Of a stretch of DNA of 64,000 bases, positions 55,804 to 64,000 are shown piece after piece (the first letter of the stretch is position 1; every line of letters starts with the position of its first letter). The notes beneath the pieces were generated by a model. The model had not been told where the DNA came from and did no database searches. It saw only the letters and a list, made by a program, of their open reading frames with translations. A program made the translations under genes and the position numbers. The stretch is from Fistulifera solaris. Taxonomy: Eukaryota; Bacillariophyta; Bacillariophyceae; Naviculales; Stauroneidaceae. Location: NCBI GenBank assembly GCA_030295235.1, contig AP026135.1:285001-349000 (forward strand), read 5' to 3'.

Positions 55804-57198
55804 ATGCCGCGTATTGCTATGGTCTGTGACTTCTTTTATCCTCGTATCGGTGGTGTCGAAAATCACATCTACAGTTTATCGCTAAATTTGATTCGGCTTG
55901 GTCATAAAGTTATCATTATTACCCATGCGTACGGTAATCGTAAGGGCGTACGCTATCTGCCAGGTCCCTTGAAAGTATATTACTGCCCAATACTCCCCAT
56001 GACGGACCAGGATGCCATGCCCACATTTATCGCGACGTTTCCTCTACTGCGACACATTTTTATCCGCGAACGCATCGATATTGTTCACGCACATCAAGCA
56101 ACTAGCACAATGGCAAACGAAAGCATTGTTTATGCAGCAGCATTACGAATTGCTAGTGTCTACACCGATCACTCTTTATTTGGATTTGATGATTTGGCTT
56201 CCACCATATTGAATCGAGTGTTACAAACAACGCTCTCGACGGTAGATGCCGCGATCGGCGTTTCTCATGTCTGCCACGACAATTTGATTCTACGTGCTCG
56301 ACTAGACCCGAATCGTGTTTTCGTCATTCCCAACGCCGTCGATCCCTCCAAATTCTCACCCGATCCTTCCCAACGGCGACGTGACCGGTACGTTTAACGT
56401 GACAGTGCTTATCAATAAAACGGTATCTTTTCGCTGCTCACACTTACCATAAACCTTCTATATACAAAGAGTTACTATAGTCGTTATCTCGAGACTGGTG
56501 TATCGAAAAGGCATCGATTTGCTGGTAGGGATCATTCCCAAGGTGTGTAGCGAGTTGAAACATGTTCATTTTCTGGTGGGCGGTGACGGTCCCAAATTGC
56601 TTGATTTACAAGAAATGGTGGAACGCGATCGTCTTCAGGACCGAGTAGAGTTTTTGGGATCCGTCCCGCACGCAAATGTTCGCAATGTCTTGGTGCGGGG
56701 AGACATCTTTTGAACTGCTCCTTGACGGAATCCTTTTGTATCGCTATTTTAGAGGCCGCTTGCTGCGGTTTACTGGTGGTCTCCACCAATGTGGGAGGAG
56801 TCCCAGAAGTTTTACCGGACGATATGATCATGTTGTCGGATCCAACAGTAGAAAGCATGGTGACTTGTGTTCGAGAGGCGGTACAAGCGGATCGGACCGA
56901 TGCCGTGGCACACATTCAACATCAAAGAATACGGGACGTTTATACCTGGGAACGAGTGGCCGAAGAAACAATTTTGGTCTATAAGAAGGTTCTTTGCCAA
57001 CACCGACGAGGATTTTTGGAACGCATGAGCTGTTACCAGTCACTGAATGGTATTACTGGCTTTGTTGTATGTTGTCTTGCGTTAATCGTCGAAATATGGG
57101 TTCGAATCGTCGAATGGTGGCAGCCTATTCACCAAATCGACAGGGTCCCTGATTTAAGTACACGAGTACAAAGCAATGGAGTTCAGCATTTGAATTAA
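55804..57198 (+). CDS. PIG-A: GlcNAc transferase of GPI-anchor synthesis
   Basis: The catalytic subunit of the enzyme that adds N-acetylglucosamine to phosphatidylinositol, the first step of GPI anchors, on the cytosolic face of the ER. It is a GT4 glycosyltransferase with the PIG-A opening (IAMVCDFFYPRIGGVENHIY), VHAHQATSTMANES, GVSHVCHDNLILRA, VIPNAVDPSKFSPD, RLVYRKGIDLL, and the donor-site motif ESFCIAILEA. A C-terminal membrane helix (GITGFVVCCLALIVEIWVRI) anchors it. Exons are 55804-56387 and 56470-57198 with an 82-base phase-2 intron. The T run at 56708-56711 needs one more base to join VRGDIF with LNCSLTESFC, giving 437 aa. Confidence 0.94.
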
Positions 57199-57253
57199 AT
57201 ATGGTAAAAAATGATGTTTGCTACCATTTAAAATCCTTAGTTCATTTGGTGTT

Positions 57254-58050
57254 TTATTCATAAACCCAAGCATCGATGGTCTTGGCCCAGTCGTTGACAC
57301 CTTCGGGGAACCACATTTTGAGTTCATGTTCCGCACCTTCGGGCGAATCACTACCGTGACAAATGTTACGACCCAGATCGATGGAGTAGTCTCCGCGAAT
57401 GCTACCAGGCTTGGATGCCAATGGTTGGGTCTCTCCAAGCATTTGACGACCTTGTCGGATCACGTCCAAACCTTCCCAGCACATGCAGACAATTGGACCC
57501 GAACTGAAAAATTCGACGAGGCCGGGGAAAAAAGGCTTCTTGGACAAGTCCTTGTAGTGAGTCTCGGCCATCTCTTTAGTGGGCCAGACCATTTTTAAGC
57601 CGACGAGTTTGTATCCTTTTTATGATGTGAGTGTGGGCGTGAAGGTTTATGAAACTTCTACCTTAAAAAACTTACCGCGAGTCTCGAAGCGAGCAATAAT
57701 GGCTCCGACCAATCCTCGTTGCACAGCATCCGGTTTGCAGGCAATGAATGTTCTTTCTTGGTTGGTGCCGGGCACTCCGTAAACAGGAATCGTCTCGGCA
57801 CAGTTTGTAAAAGCGAGCCCGATAGTAGAGGTTGCTACTACTAAACCAGTAGCCATCGTCAATGAAACTTTGGGCACCGCCAAGCGAGCTGTAACCGTCT
57901 GATTTGATGAGATGTGTGTGAGGCGGACTTTCGTTTGAAATGACCAGGTGAAATCCGACCAAGAGAGTCACGTACCGACACGGATCGGATGGAGTTGGGA
58001 GTGATTCTGGAACGAGCCGTGGATAGTCGGGAAGCAGCGCGGGAAAACAT
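57254..58050 (-). CDS. Nucleoside diphosphate kinase with N-terminal extension
   Basis: Transfers the gamma-phosphate between nucleoside di- and triphosphates through a phospho-histidine. The NDPK core is complete: [38 protein letters not shown], and the active site [17 protein letters not shown] roughly 65-residue extension ([20 protein letters not shown], then a hydrophobic [18 protein letters not shown]) suggests import into mitochondria, perhaps the intermembrane space or inner membrane. Exons on the minus strand are 57976-58050, 57676-57898 and 57254-57615; both introns are short (77 and 60 bases). Total 219 aa, frame intact. It converges with PIG-A, with 55 bases between stops. Confidence 0.95.
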
Positions 58051-58427
58051 GTTAAATGGTTCAATTAAGTCGAGGGAATAGATAATAGATAGATTCGAGG
58101 TCTCACAACAGCGAAATAATGAAATGATCGCCAATTTTCGTTTTGGTTCAAAAGATCGGAAGTGATGGAAGGCGGAAAATCGTCATCAATTTACGTCATC
58201 AATGGGTCAGTCCTCGGCCTGTTTATGACTGTGACCATATCGTACTTTCAATATACCAGTACGACGTGCAGATGTACGTAATATAAGCGAGCGTCCGTCG
58301 TCCGCAGCATAAGCTTTATCTCTAAGTTTGGCGGCTGAAGCGATCTACTAACATGAAACGTTTTACGAGTATTTATTCGTTGCATATCCCGAAGTATTTC
58401 CTGTTGTTAAATACAACGATTTAACAA
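58051..58427. promoter_or_regulatory. Divergent spacer, NDPK / COG7
   Basis: About 380 bases between two genes read in opposite directions. Includes 'accagtacgacgtgcagatgt' near 58255, similar in GTAC richness to other spacers here. No gene seen. Confidence 0.4.
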
Positions 58428-61033
58428 ATGGCTGTTTCTAAAGACGATCAACTAAAGGATTTACTCAATTCGGATCAGTTTTCGATCGCGGCTTACCTGA
58501 ATCTCGCGTTATATGACGAGGATGACCAACAGCAGCGCATGGCCGAATTAGCGTTACAGCTGCAAATGCAGACGCAGTCGTGCCATGAAGAAATTGGCAA
58601 AATAGGAGCGGAGCTGCAAGCTATTCTTCCTCGATGCTCAGCTGATATAGGCAGAGTGGGAGTCGGTTTAGAAGGATTGCGGATCGACGCTGCTTCGTTA
58701 TTAGAAAGTACCACAATGGAAACATCCGAAGGCGTTTCGTCATCTCTCGAAACTCTAGGCATTCTGCACGCTCTTGAGGCAAATTTGCAGAGAAGCAAAG
58801 AAATCTTGACGGCTGCAGCTACGTGGGATGCTACTTTGTCGTCTATTGCGCCACTATTAGCGCAGCAAAACATCTCCGAAGCTGTCAATGCGTTAGCGCA
58901 ACTGGAGAATGGCGAGCGGGCCCTGCGTGGAATGCCAAATCCAGAAGAACGCGAAGAAGCAATTGCCAAAGTAAGACAGCAAGTTTCAACAATGTTACAG
59001 CCCCAATTGAAGCACGCCTTGGCAAATATGAGTACCCGCTTGGCTCCCTTGCAACAGTGTGTTACTCTTTACTCCAAACTAAATAAAATGGATGCACTGA
59101 AAGAAGAATACATTAAGAACCGCCCTTCGGGTCTCCATAAGTCGTGGTTTGACTTTAAGATGGCGTACGATGAGCAAGATACCGATAAAGTAGCCTCTGA
59201 GTTTACGACTTGGCTTCCTGCTTGGTATGAGAATGTGCTTTCATTTATGTCTGAGGAGAGACGACAAAGCACGACCATTTTCGGGACCGCTTTGGTACCG
59301 GGGACTCTTGTGAAAGTACTTTGGGAATGCTTCCGTCCACTCTTAAGCTCATTTCAGAGTCGCTTAGAGAATATCTATTCTTCTGATCCAGCAAGGCCCA
59401 ACAAAGGTTCCTTTGACTCAATTTGCACTCTGTACGAGTCCACACTACAATTTCTATCCCTTGTCTACGAGTCAGTTGCAAATTGCTGGATAGACATTAC
59501 GGAATCCGGAGTTGTTCCGGAGGATGATGCCTTAAACCTTTATCGCGACCTTTCACACATCTTCATCCAAGTTCTGGCGCCGTTTTCAGCGTACCAGAAG
59601 AATCTTTCAATTTTGGAAGCACAATACATGGCCGGACATACTGAACCTGTTGCGAAACAGATTCAACAAGCTGTGATGACGGTGTCTTCATCGGACTTTG
59701 AATCGTTACAGCATGCGACCTACAACTTGCAAAACATGGCCCATTTCATCTTTCCGCTGGCGGAAGGATCGTTAGGACGATTTGAGTTACTGAATGCGGG
59801 TTACGGACCGACGAAGGCATTGTCTACAATTGATCATGTACTTAGTATCCACGCGGATGAATTGACTATGGCTGTAAAGTCACTCTCAGCTGCTATGGCC
59901 GCCGACGAAAAGCAGCTAGTCACATCGTTTGACGATTCCCATGTTTTGTGCACTCTGGGCGTTTTGAAAGTAGCGGGTACATTCCGAAGAAATTTGAAGG
60001 CTTTGGAAAGAAGACGTGCGATCGGTTGCGACTACTGAGAGAGCGCATCGAAACGCATGGCTCACGCGTAAAGGGTATCGAAGATACAGCGGGATCTTTG
60101 TCGAGCAAAAAAGCTTTCACTTTGCCTGATTCGCTGTCTCTCGTTGAAATTGACTCAATTGTGACGAAAGCTGTGTGCGGCAAAATTGAAGGTTTAACGA
60201 CTGCCGCAACTGCTCTACAAAGACTCATCGATGCGGAAGATAACGCAGGACGACTTTTCGTTGAAGCAGATGAGGCAACTCAAAGATTGATGAAAAGCTG
60301 CCAGCTCTTTATTCACGATGTGTGCTCCTCTATCCCGAGACAATATATTGTTGAAATGTCGTCCATGTCAAGTTGGCGCGAAGGATCGGAAAGCGCCACC
60401 GATACTTCGTACGGCATTCTCCCGCAACCGTACATCAACCACATCGGGGAACATTTGCTGGCGTTGGTGCAAGCTTTAGAGCCGTTTACATCCGACAGGG
60501 AAGCACTGTCACTGGCTAACGATGCCATGCTAGGCTTGCGGGATATTGCTCTGGAACCATGGCGGGACTTCGTTCTCGGCGCTGGGTATTCGGTGGAATC
60601 ATCGACGTCATCCTGGTCTCCCGGTAGTAACGTAATCGAAGAAATTATGGAAGGAACCTGTTTCATTGGACTGACACTGGGTGGCTCCCCGATTGACGAC
60701 GACGTGGAAGCGGGAAGTGACGACCTGACTAGCGAAGAAGCTCTCAAAACAGCATTTTGTGACTCCTGGCTTGACGTGGTAGGACTTTCAGTTACAGGCC
60801 GCTTATTGGACCGTATCGTGCACATCCCATCCTTGTCCTCAAAAGGTTGTGATCACCTCAGCGCAGACCTTAATTATTTGGTGAATGTTTTCTCGGCTCT
60901 CGGGATCACGGGACACCCGCATCCTCTGTTGGGTCATATATCTGTAGTGGCCGCACTGGATGGCACCTCACTAAGTGAACAGATCCAGGCGAGAGATCGC
61001 TCTGATGCAGTGGGGGTTTCTTATATGTATTAG
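58428..61033 (+). CDS. Conserved oligomeric Golgi complex subunit 7
   Basis: A subunit of the COG vesicle-tethering complex at the Golgi, about 868 aa. The N-terminal half fits COG7: FSIAAYLNLALYDED at the start, long coiled-coil helices (AELALQLQMQTQSCHEEIGK), GLEGLRIDAASLLES, and the region LHKSWFDFKMAYDEQD. The rest is all-helical, as expected. The frame breaks once at the A run 60007-60009; one more A joins NLKALE with KKTCDRLRLLRERIETHGSR and runs to the stop at 61033. No introns were needed. The last residues (QARDRSDAVGVSYMY) look like a natural end. Confidence 0.88.
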
Positions 61034-61115
61034 AGATGCATGTAGCTAAGCTGAGAGGAATATTTTAAATCAAAAAGCTTTCTTTACAACATGTGCTCTT
61101 TCCTCTACTTATTCT

Positions 61116-61826
61116 TCACAGATCTCTCCAGGAAAGCCTTGAAGCGATTAACATCGTCATCTGTAAATCGTCCTCAATTGCACGACAGTAAGCTTCAAAA
61201 CTGCTTTTCACAGCGTGGCAAAATGTGTAACCCTCATCTTCACCGTCGCTCAAATCTGGAAAATCACAACTCGAATACGCCATATCGGGCTCGGGCTGCT
61301 TCGTGAGCCGACCTGGTTTTATGGTCTTCTCTGACTCGAACCTGGTATGATACCGGTGCGTGGCACATCCCATATCTAACTGCACGTAATGGCCTGCATC
61401 ATCCCATTTGACAATAAATCTATAATAGCAAAGATGTTCTCTATCAGAAGGCTTCGTTGTCTGTCTTTTGCGTTTCGGATTTTCCATGGAAATGCGTTCG
61501 GCTTCTTCAACATTGAAAGATTCCCCCTTTTCCGTTATTGCTTCCGCTGCAAATAATATCTTGACCACTCTGGAATGCAGTCGTTTGCATATCTTTTCGT
61601 AAAATTTCAAAGATGGATTGATTGTGACCCGAAAGCTTTTTTGTCTGCTTGGCCGATAGGGGGTGGGTATAATTTGGGGTCAAAGTAAAGCTTTCATGAA
61701 CGAGTGTTTATAATAATACTCCCAGTGAACGAATTTATATCCGGCACCACTTAGAACTCTGGATATAGTGGTTGATCGTCGGTTATTCTTCTTGGACAAC
61801 AAAAAGGCAACGGGGCCGTCCAGCAT
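61116..61826 (-). CDS. Unrecognised 211-aa protein (two exons)
   Basis: From ATG 61826 the frame reads GPVAFLLSKKNNRRSTTISR, GAGYKFVHWE and continues open except for one in-frame TGA at 61680-61682. A 75-base intron, 61645-61719 (GTATTA...GCAG, with a C/T-rich tract), removes that stop and keeps frame, giving exons 61720-61826 and 61116-61644. The C-terminal part is soluble (SFRVTINPSLKFYEKICKRL, YYRFIVKWDDAGHYVQLDMG, CATHRYHTR) with an acidic patch. Sequence quality is protein-like throughout, but I cannot name the family. Alternatives are read-through of the TGA or a sequencing substitution. It converges with COG7, stops 82 bases apart. Confidence 0.6.
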
Positions 61827-62435
61827 GGATCATCGCCGGATGTGGCTTGAATAGAAAATTCAGCGATGTTCTCGTCTATTGTTGTGTTCATCTCAATGCT
61901 TTCCTCTGAGTGCATACAGGTCGGTGCCACAAGAGCAACAAGGAAAGACTTTATTATTTGATCCGTGTAATTTATCAGAAAGTATTTGTGATGAGGCATC
62001 AAAAGGGGACGCGCTTCTGTTGTCTGTTGCCGTCATTTTTCCAGCCCCACCTTTATTTCATTCCCGTTTCCCGTGCGTTCTTATGTGCGGTACGGTACGT
62101 CTAACCGTCTTTCGTCGTCCTTCACTACAGCTACCCTTCACCTTTAAACGGGTGTTCCATCCTTCACGTGTAAGACGAACGTAAAGCGACCGTACTGCAA
62201 GGTGCGGGAAAAAGTGTACACTCACGTAGGCCCCCGTAGAGTAATGTACCAAGCAGTTGCGTTCCCGTGTCTCCCTGGTAACGACAGTTTTTTCATGACA
62301 ACAAGCAAAATCCGATGATGCTGATTCATTTCGCAACCAACGGCTTTATCAATAAAAGAGAAATATGAAACATTAAACAAGACGGGTAGAGTATCAGTGG
62401 AAGTAGCAAAGGCCAAAGGTCGACCAAAATAGAGG
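61827..62435. promoter_or_regulatory. Divergent spacer with dispersed repeat copy B
   Basis: About 610 bases between the 211-aa protein gene (-) and the SAC phosphatase gene (+). Contains the second copy of the dispersed element (62189-62276) and 'gcggtacggtacgtc' near 62090. Short frames here have no recognisable domains. Confidence 0.45.
62189..62276 (-). repeat. Dispersed repeat, copy B
   Basis: Inverted relative to copy A at 25415-25499. On the minus strand it reads, in order, 'gggagaca', 'gcttggtacatta', 'acgggggcctacgtga' and 'cccgcaccttgcagta'. It is slightly longer than copy A because of a few inserted bases. Non-coding here. Confidence 0.65.
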
Positions 62436-64000
62436 ATGTCGACGTTAAAAGTGCAACTCGGTCGATCTCTAGTGAGAAACTTTCTGCTCAAGATCTTTGT
62501 GCAATTTGGACTAGTTATTATTTGGTTAATAGTTGCAAGTTCTGATTCAAGACTTTACACAGAAGCAAACGGAGGCCAATCCGTTATAACGTCGTTGCCC
62601 ACGCGGGTTACTGGCTTTGGAAGTCGCCGCTATTCGGAGATTTCATCGACTCACACTGCCGAGAAGGAAGGCGTAACTAAGCTTCTGTCACTCTACACCA
62701 ACAGCGATGACAAGGAAAGTATAATTATACACAGCAAGCTGCATAACGCCACGCTAAAAATCTTGCCAGATGGGTCGGTAATTCATGACGACCCGTCGAA
62801 CCCTGTTCCTACCACGAACATAAATGAAAAATGGTCGAACATTATAGGTTTATTTGGTGTTTACAAAGTCCCTTCAGGTCATATTTGGGTGTGGATTGCT
62901 GGCGCAGACTGTATTTATGAAGCGCCATATTTATTGAATCAAACCAGTAACGACGATTCTGATCGGCAATTTGTTCCGTGGTGGAGTCTCTACAGAGTGA
63001 CACAACTTCATTTGACCCATTTGCCATTTTCGAATTATAGCACTGCACATGCTTCAACGAGACACTATCGAGCTCAAGAGCGCGAAGAAAAACGTCAACT
63101 AGCACTCCTGCGACAGGCACTAAAAGATCACGATTGGTATTTTTCTGAGGGACCGGAGGCTGGAGACCTTACGCGACGACTACAAGACTTATTGAGTTCA
63201 CAAAAGGAGCAAATCGACGGCGACGATATCACAAAAGAACTTCCTGACGAGAGATTCTTTTGGAATCAAGCTGTTGTGGATCCCATTGTGGAAAAAAATC
63301 GAGAAGAAAATGTCGAAATCAGTGAAAACAATGTCTATCGGATTCTTCTTGAACACGTCATACCAACAACATCCGCTTTCTGCGGTACTCAAACGAATGT
63401 GTCGGTTGCATCCGACGGTTCTTTCTGCGTTTATGACCAAGTCCTTGTCACAAGAAGGAGCCGCTTCAGGGCAGGGACCCGCTTCACCAGAAGAGGAGCT
63501 GATGCAACTGGTGCCGTTGCTAACTTCGCAGAAACTGAGCAAATATTATTCTTTTGGCATCATTCAGAGGGAAATGTGCGTGTCCTGGACAATGTATGCA
63601 GTCACGTTCAGACTCGGGGCAGTATCCCGCTTCGCTGGAGTAGTCCGACGGATATTAAAACCTATAGACCCAGGGTACGGATTGGGACGAATCCTCTTGC
63701 CCATGCTCGAGCTCTAAGACAACATCTCTTAGACCAAGCGCGATATTTCGCAGCTTTGTGGTCAACCACAACAGACGCACCGGCGAATCCCAGTCTTTTA
63801 CTCGTCAACCTTGTCGATAAAAACAGCGATCAAGGTCGCCTAGGTCGAGCTTTCGACGCTGTTCTCAAAGCGATTCTAGATGTTTACGCGGAACAACCAG
63901 ACCGGACGATACCATGGTTAGCACCTGGATATATCAAACATCTTTGGTTCGACTTTCATGCGGAAGTCAAGGCCGGCGGATGGGAACGCCTTTCGTCACT
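62436..64000 (+). CDS. SAC-domain phosphoinositide phosphatase, 3'-truncated by window end
   Basis: An open frame of 521 codons from ATG 62436 that runs off the window without a stop. The SAC homology region is clear: GLFGVYKVPSGHIWVWIAGA, YRVTQLHLTHLPF, LPDERFFWNQAVVD, TRRSRFRAGTRFTRRGADAT, GAVANFAETEQILFF and SHVQTRGSIPLRWSS. These enzymes remove phosphates from phosphatidylinositol phosphates on endomembranes. The catalytic CX5R motif lies beyond the window, so activity cannot be judged. An unusual N-terminal hydrophobic helix (LLKIFVQFGLVIIWLIVASS, residues about 17-36) could be a signal anchor or signal peptide; SAC1 enzymes normally have membrane helices at the C-terminus. No frame break was found over 1.5 kb. 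Confidence 0.9.
   Translation, partial: MSTLKVQLGRSLVRNFLLKIFVQFGLVIIWLIVASSDSRLYTEANGGQSVITSLPTRVTGFGSRRYSEISSTHTAEKEGVTKLLSLYTNSDDKESIIIHSKLHNATLKILPDGSVIHDDPSNPVPTTNINEKWSNIIGLFGVYKVPSGHIWVWIAGADCIYEAPYLLNQTSNDDSDRQFVPWWSLYRVTQLHLTHLPFSNYSTAHASTRHYRAQEREEKRQLALLRQALKDHDWYFSEGPEAGDLTRRLQDLLSSQKEQIDGDDITKELPDERFFWNQAVVDPIVEKNREENVEISENNVYRILLEHVIPTTSAFCGTQTNVSVASDGSFCVYDQVLVTRRSRFRAGTRFTRRGADATGAVANFAETEQILFFWHHSEGNVRVLDNVCSHVQTRGSIPLRWSSPTDIKTYRPRVRIGTNPLAHARALRQHLLDQARYFAALWSTTTDAPANPSLLLVNLVDKNSDQGRLGRAFDAVLKAILDVYAEQPDRTIPWLAPGYIKHLWFDFHAEVKAGGWERLSS

Noticed and set aside
57101-57125. 'ggttcgaatc' resembling a tRNA T-loop
   Set aside because: It lies inside the PIG-A coding sequence, with no matching acceptor or D-arm around it.
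61751-62002. 83-codon minus-strand frame overlapping the 211-aa protein start
   Set aside because: A different frame over the same bases reads directly into the well-formed downstream protein, so this one is judged a shadow.

Overview
The window is nuclear DNA from a photosynthetic eukaryote, almost certainly a diatom, probably a pennate one close to Phaeodactylum. Evidence: short GT-AG introns of 44-220 bases, presequences of the signal-peptide-plus-phenylalanine type used for complex plastids, Ser/Pro/Thr-rich secreted proteins with SPT-type linkers, a VWA/alpha-kinase protein of a kind common in diatoms, and compact genes on both strands. The species is inferred, not proven.

Layout. 1-1.86 kb: no convincing gene. 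1.86-4.6 kb: trpD (-) diverging from a leucine-rich-repeat protein (+). 4.7-15.7 kb: two very long divergent paralogues facing each other across a 1.36 kb spacer. Both are type I membrane proteins with EF-hand-like repeats outside, one membrane span, and a long acidic tail. 16-17.2 kb: a thylakoid-lumen-like protein and a RidA protein. 17.5-30.5 kb: four paralogous type I membrane proteins with a C-terminal PDZ-like domain, interleaved with a VWA/alpha-kinase and a mitochondrial-type dehydrogenase kinase. 30.5-34 kb: gene-poor. 34-64 kb: dense housekeeping genes, namely V-ATPase subunit c, an SR splicing factor, an RluA-type pseudouridine synthase, an EttA-like ABC-F protein, an ERCC6L2-like SNF2 ATPase, NF-YB, an NSD-like PHD/SET methyltransferase, an eIF4B-like RRM protein, PIG-A, a nucleoside diphosphate kinase, COG7 and a SAC phosphoinositide phosphatase cut by the window end, plus two or three unrecognised proteins.

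The most unusual part is 4.7-30.5 kb: six large secretory-pathway membrane proteins of two families. One family has calcium-loop ectodomains and giant acidic/serine tails. The other has a duplicated ectodomain and a cytosolic PDZ-like module. An alpha-kinase lies among them. A cell-surface or silica-compartment membrane system is a reasonable guess, but it is only inference.

A caution for every reader: about 20 breaks in otherwise coherent reading frames each disappear if one base is added to or removed from a short single-base run. They occur in housekeeping genes too, so I read them as residual assembly length errors rather than pseudogenes. Coordinates for such genes span the whole locus and the break site is stated.
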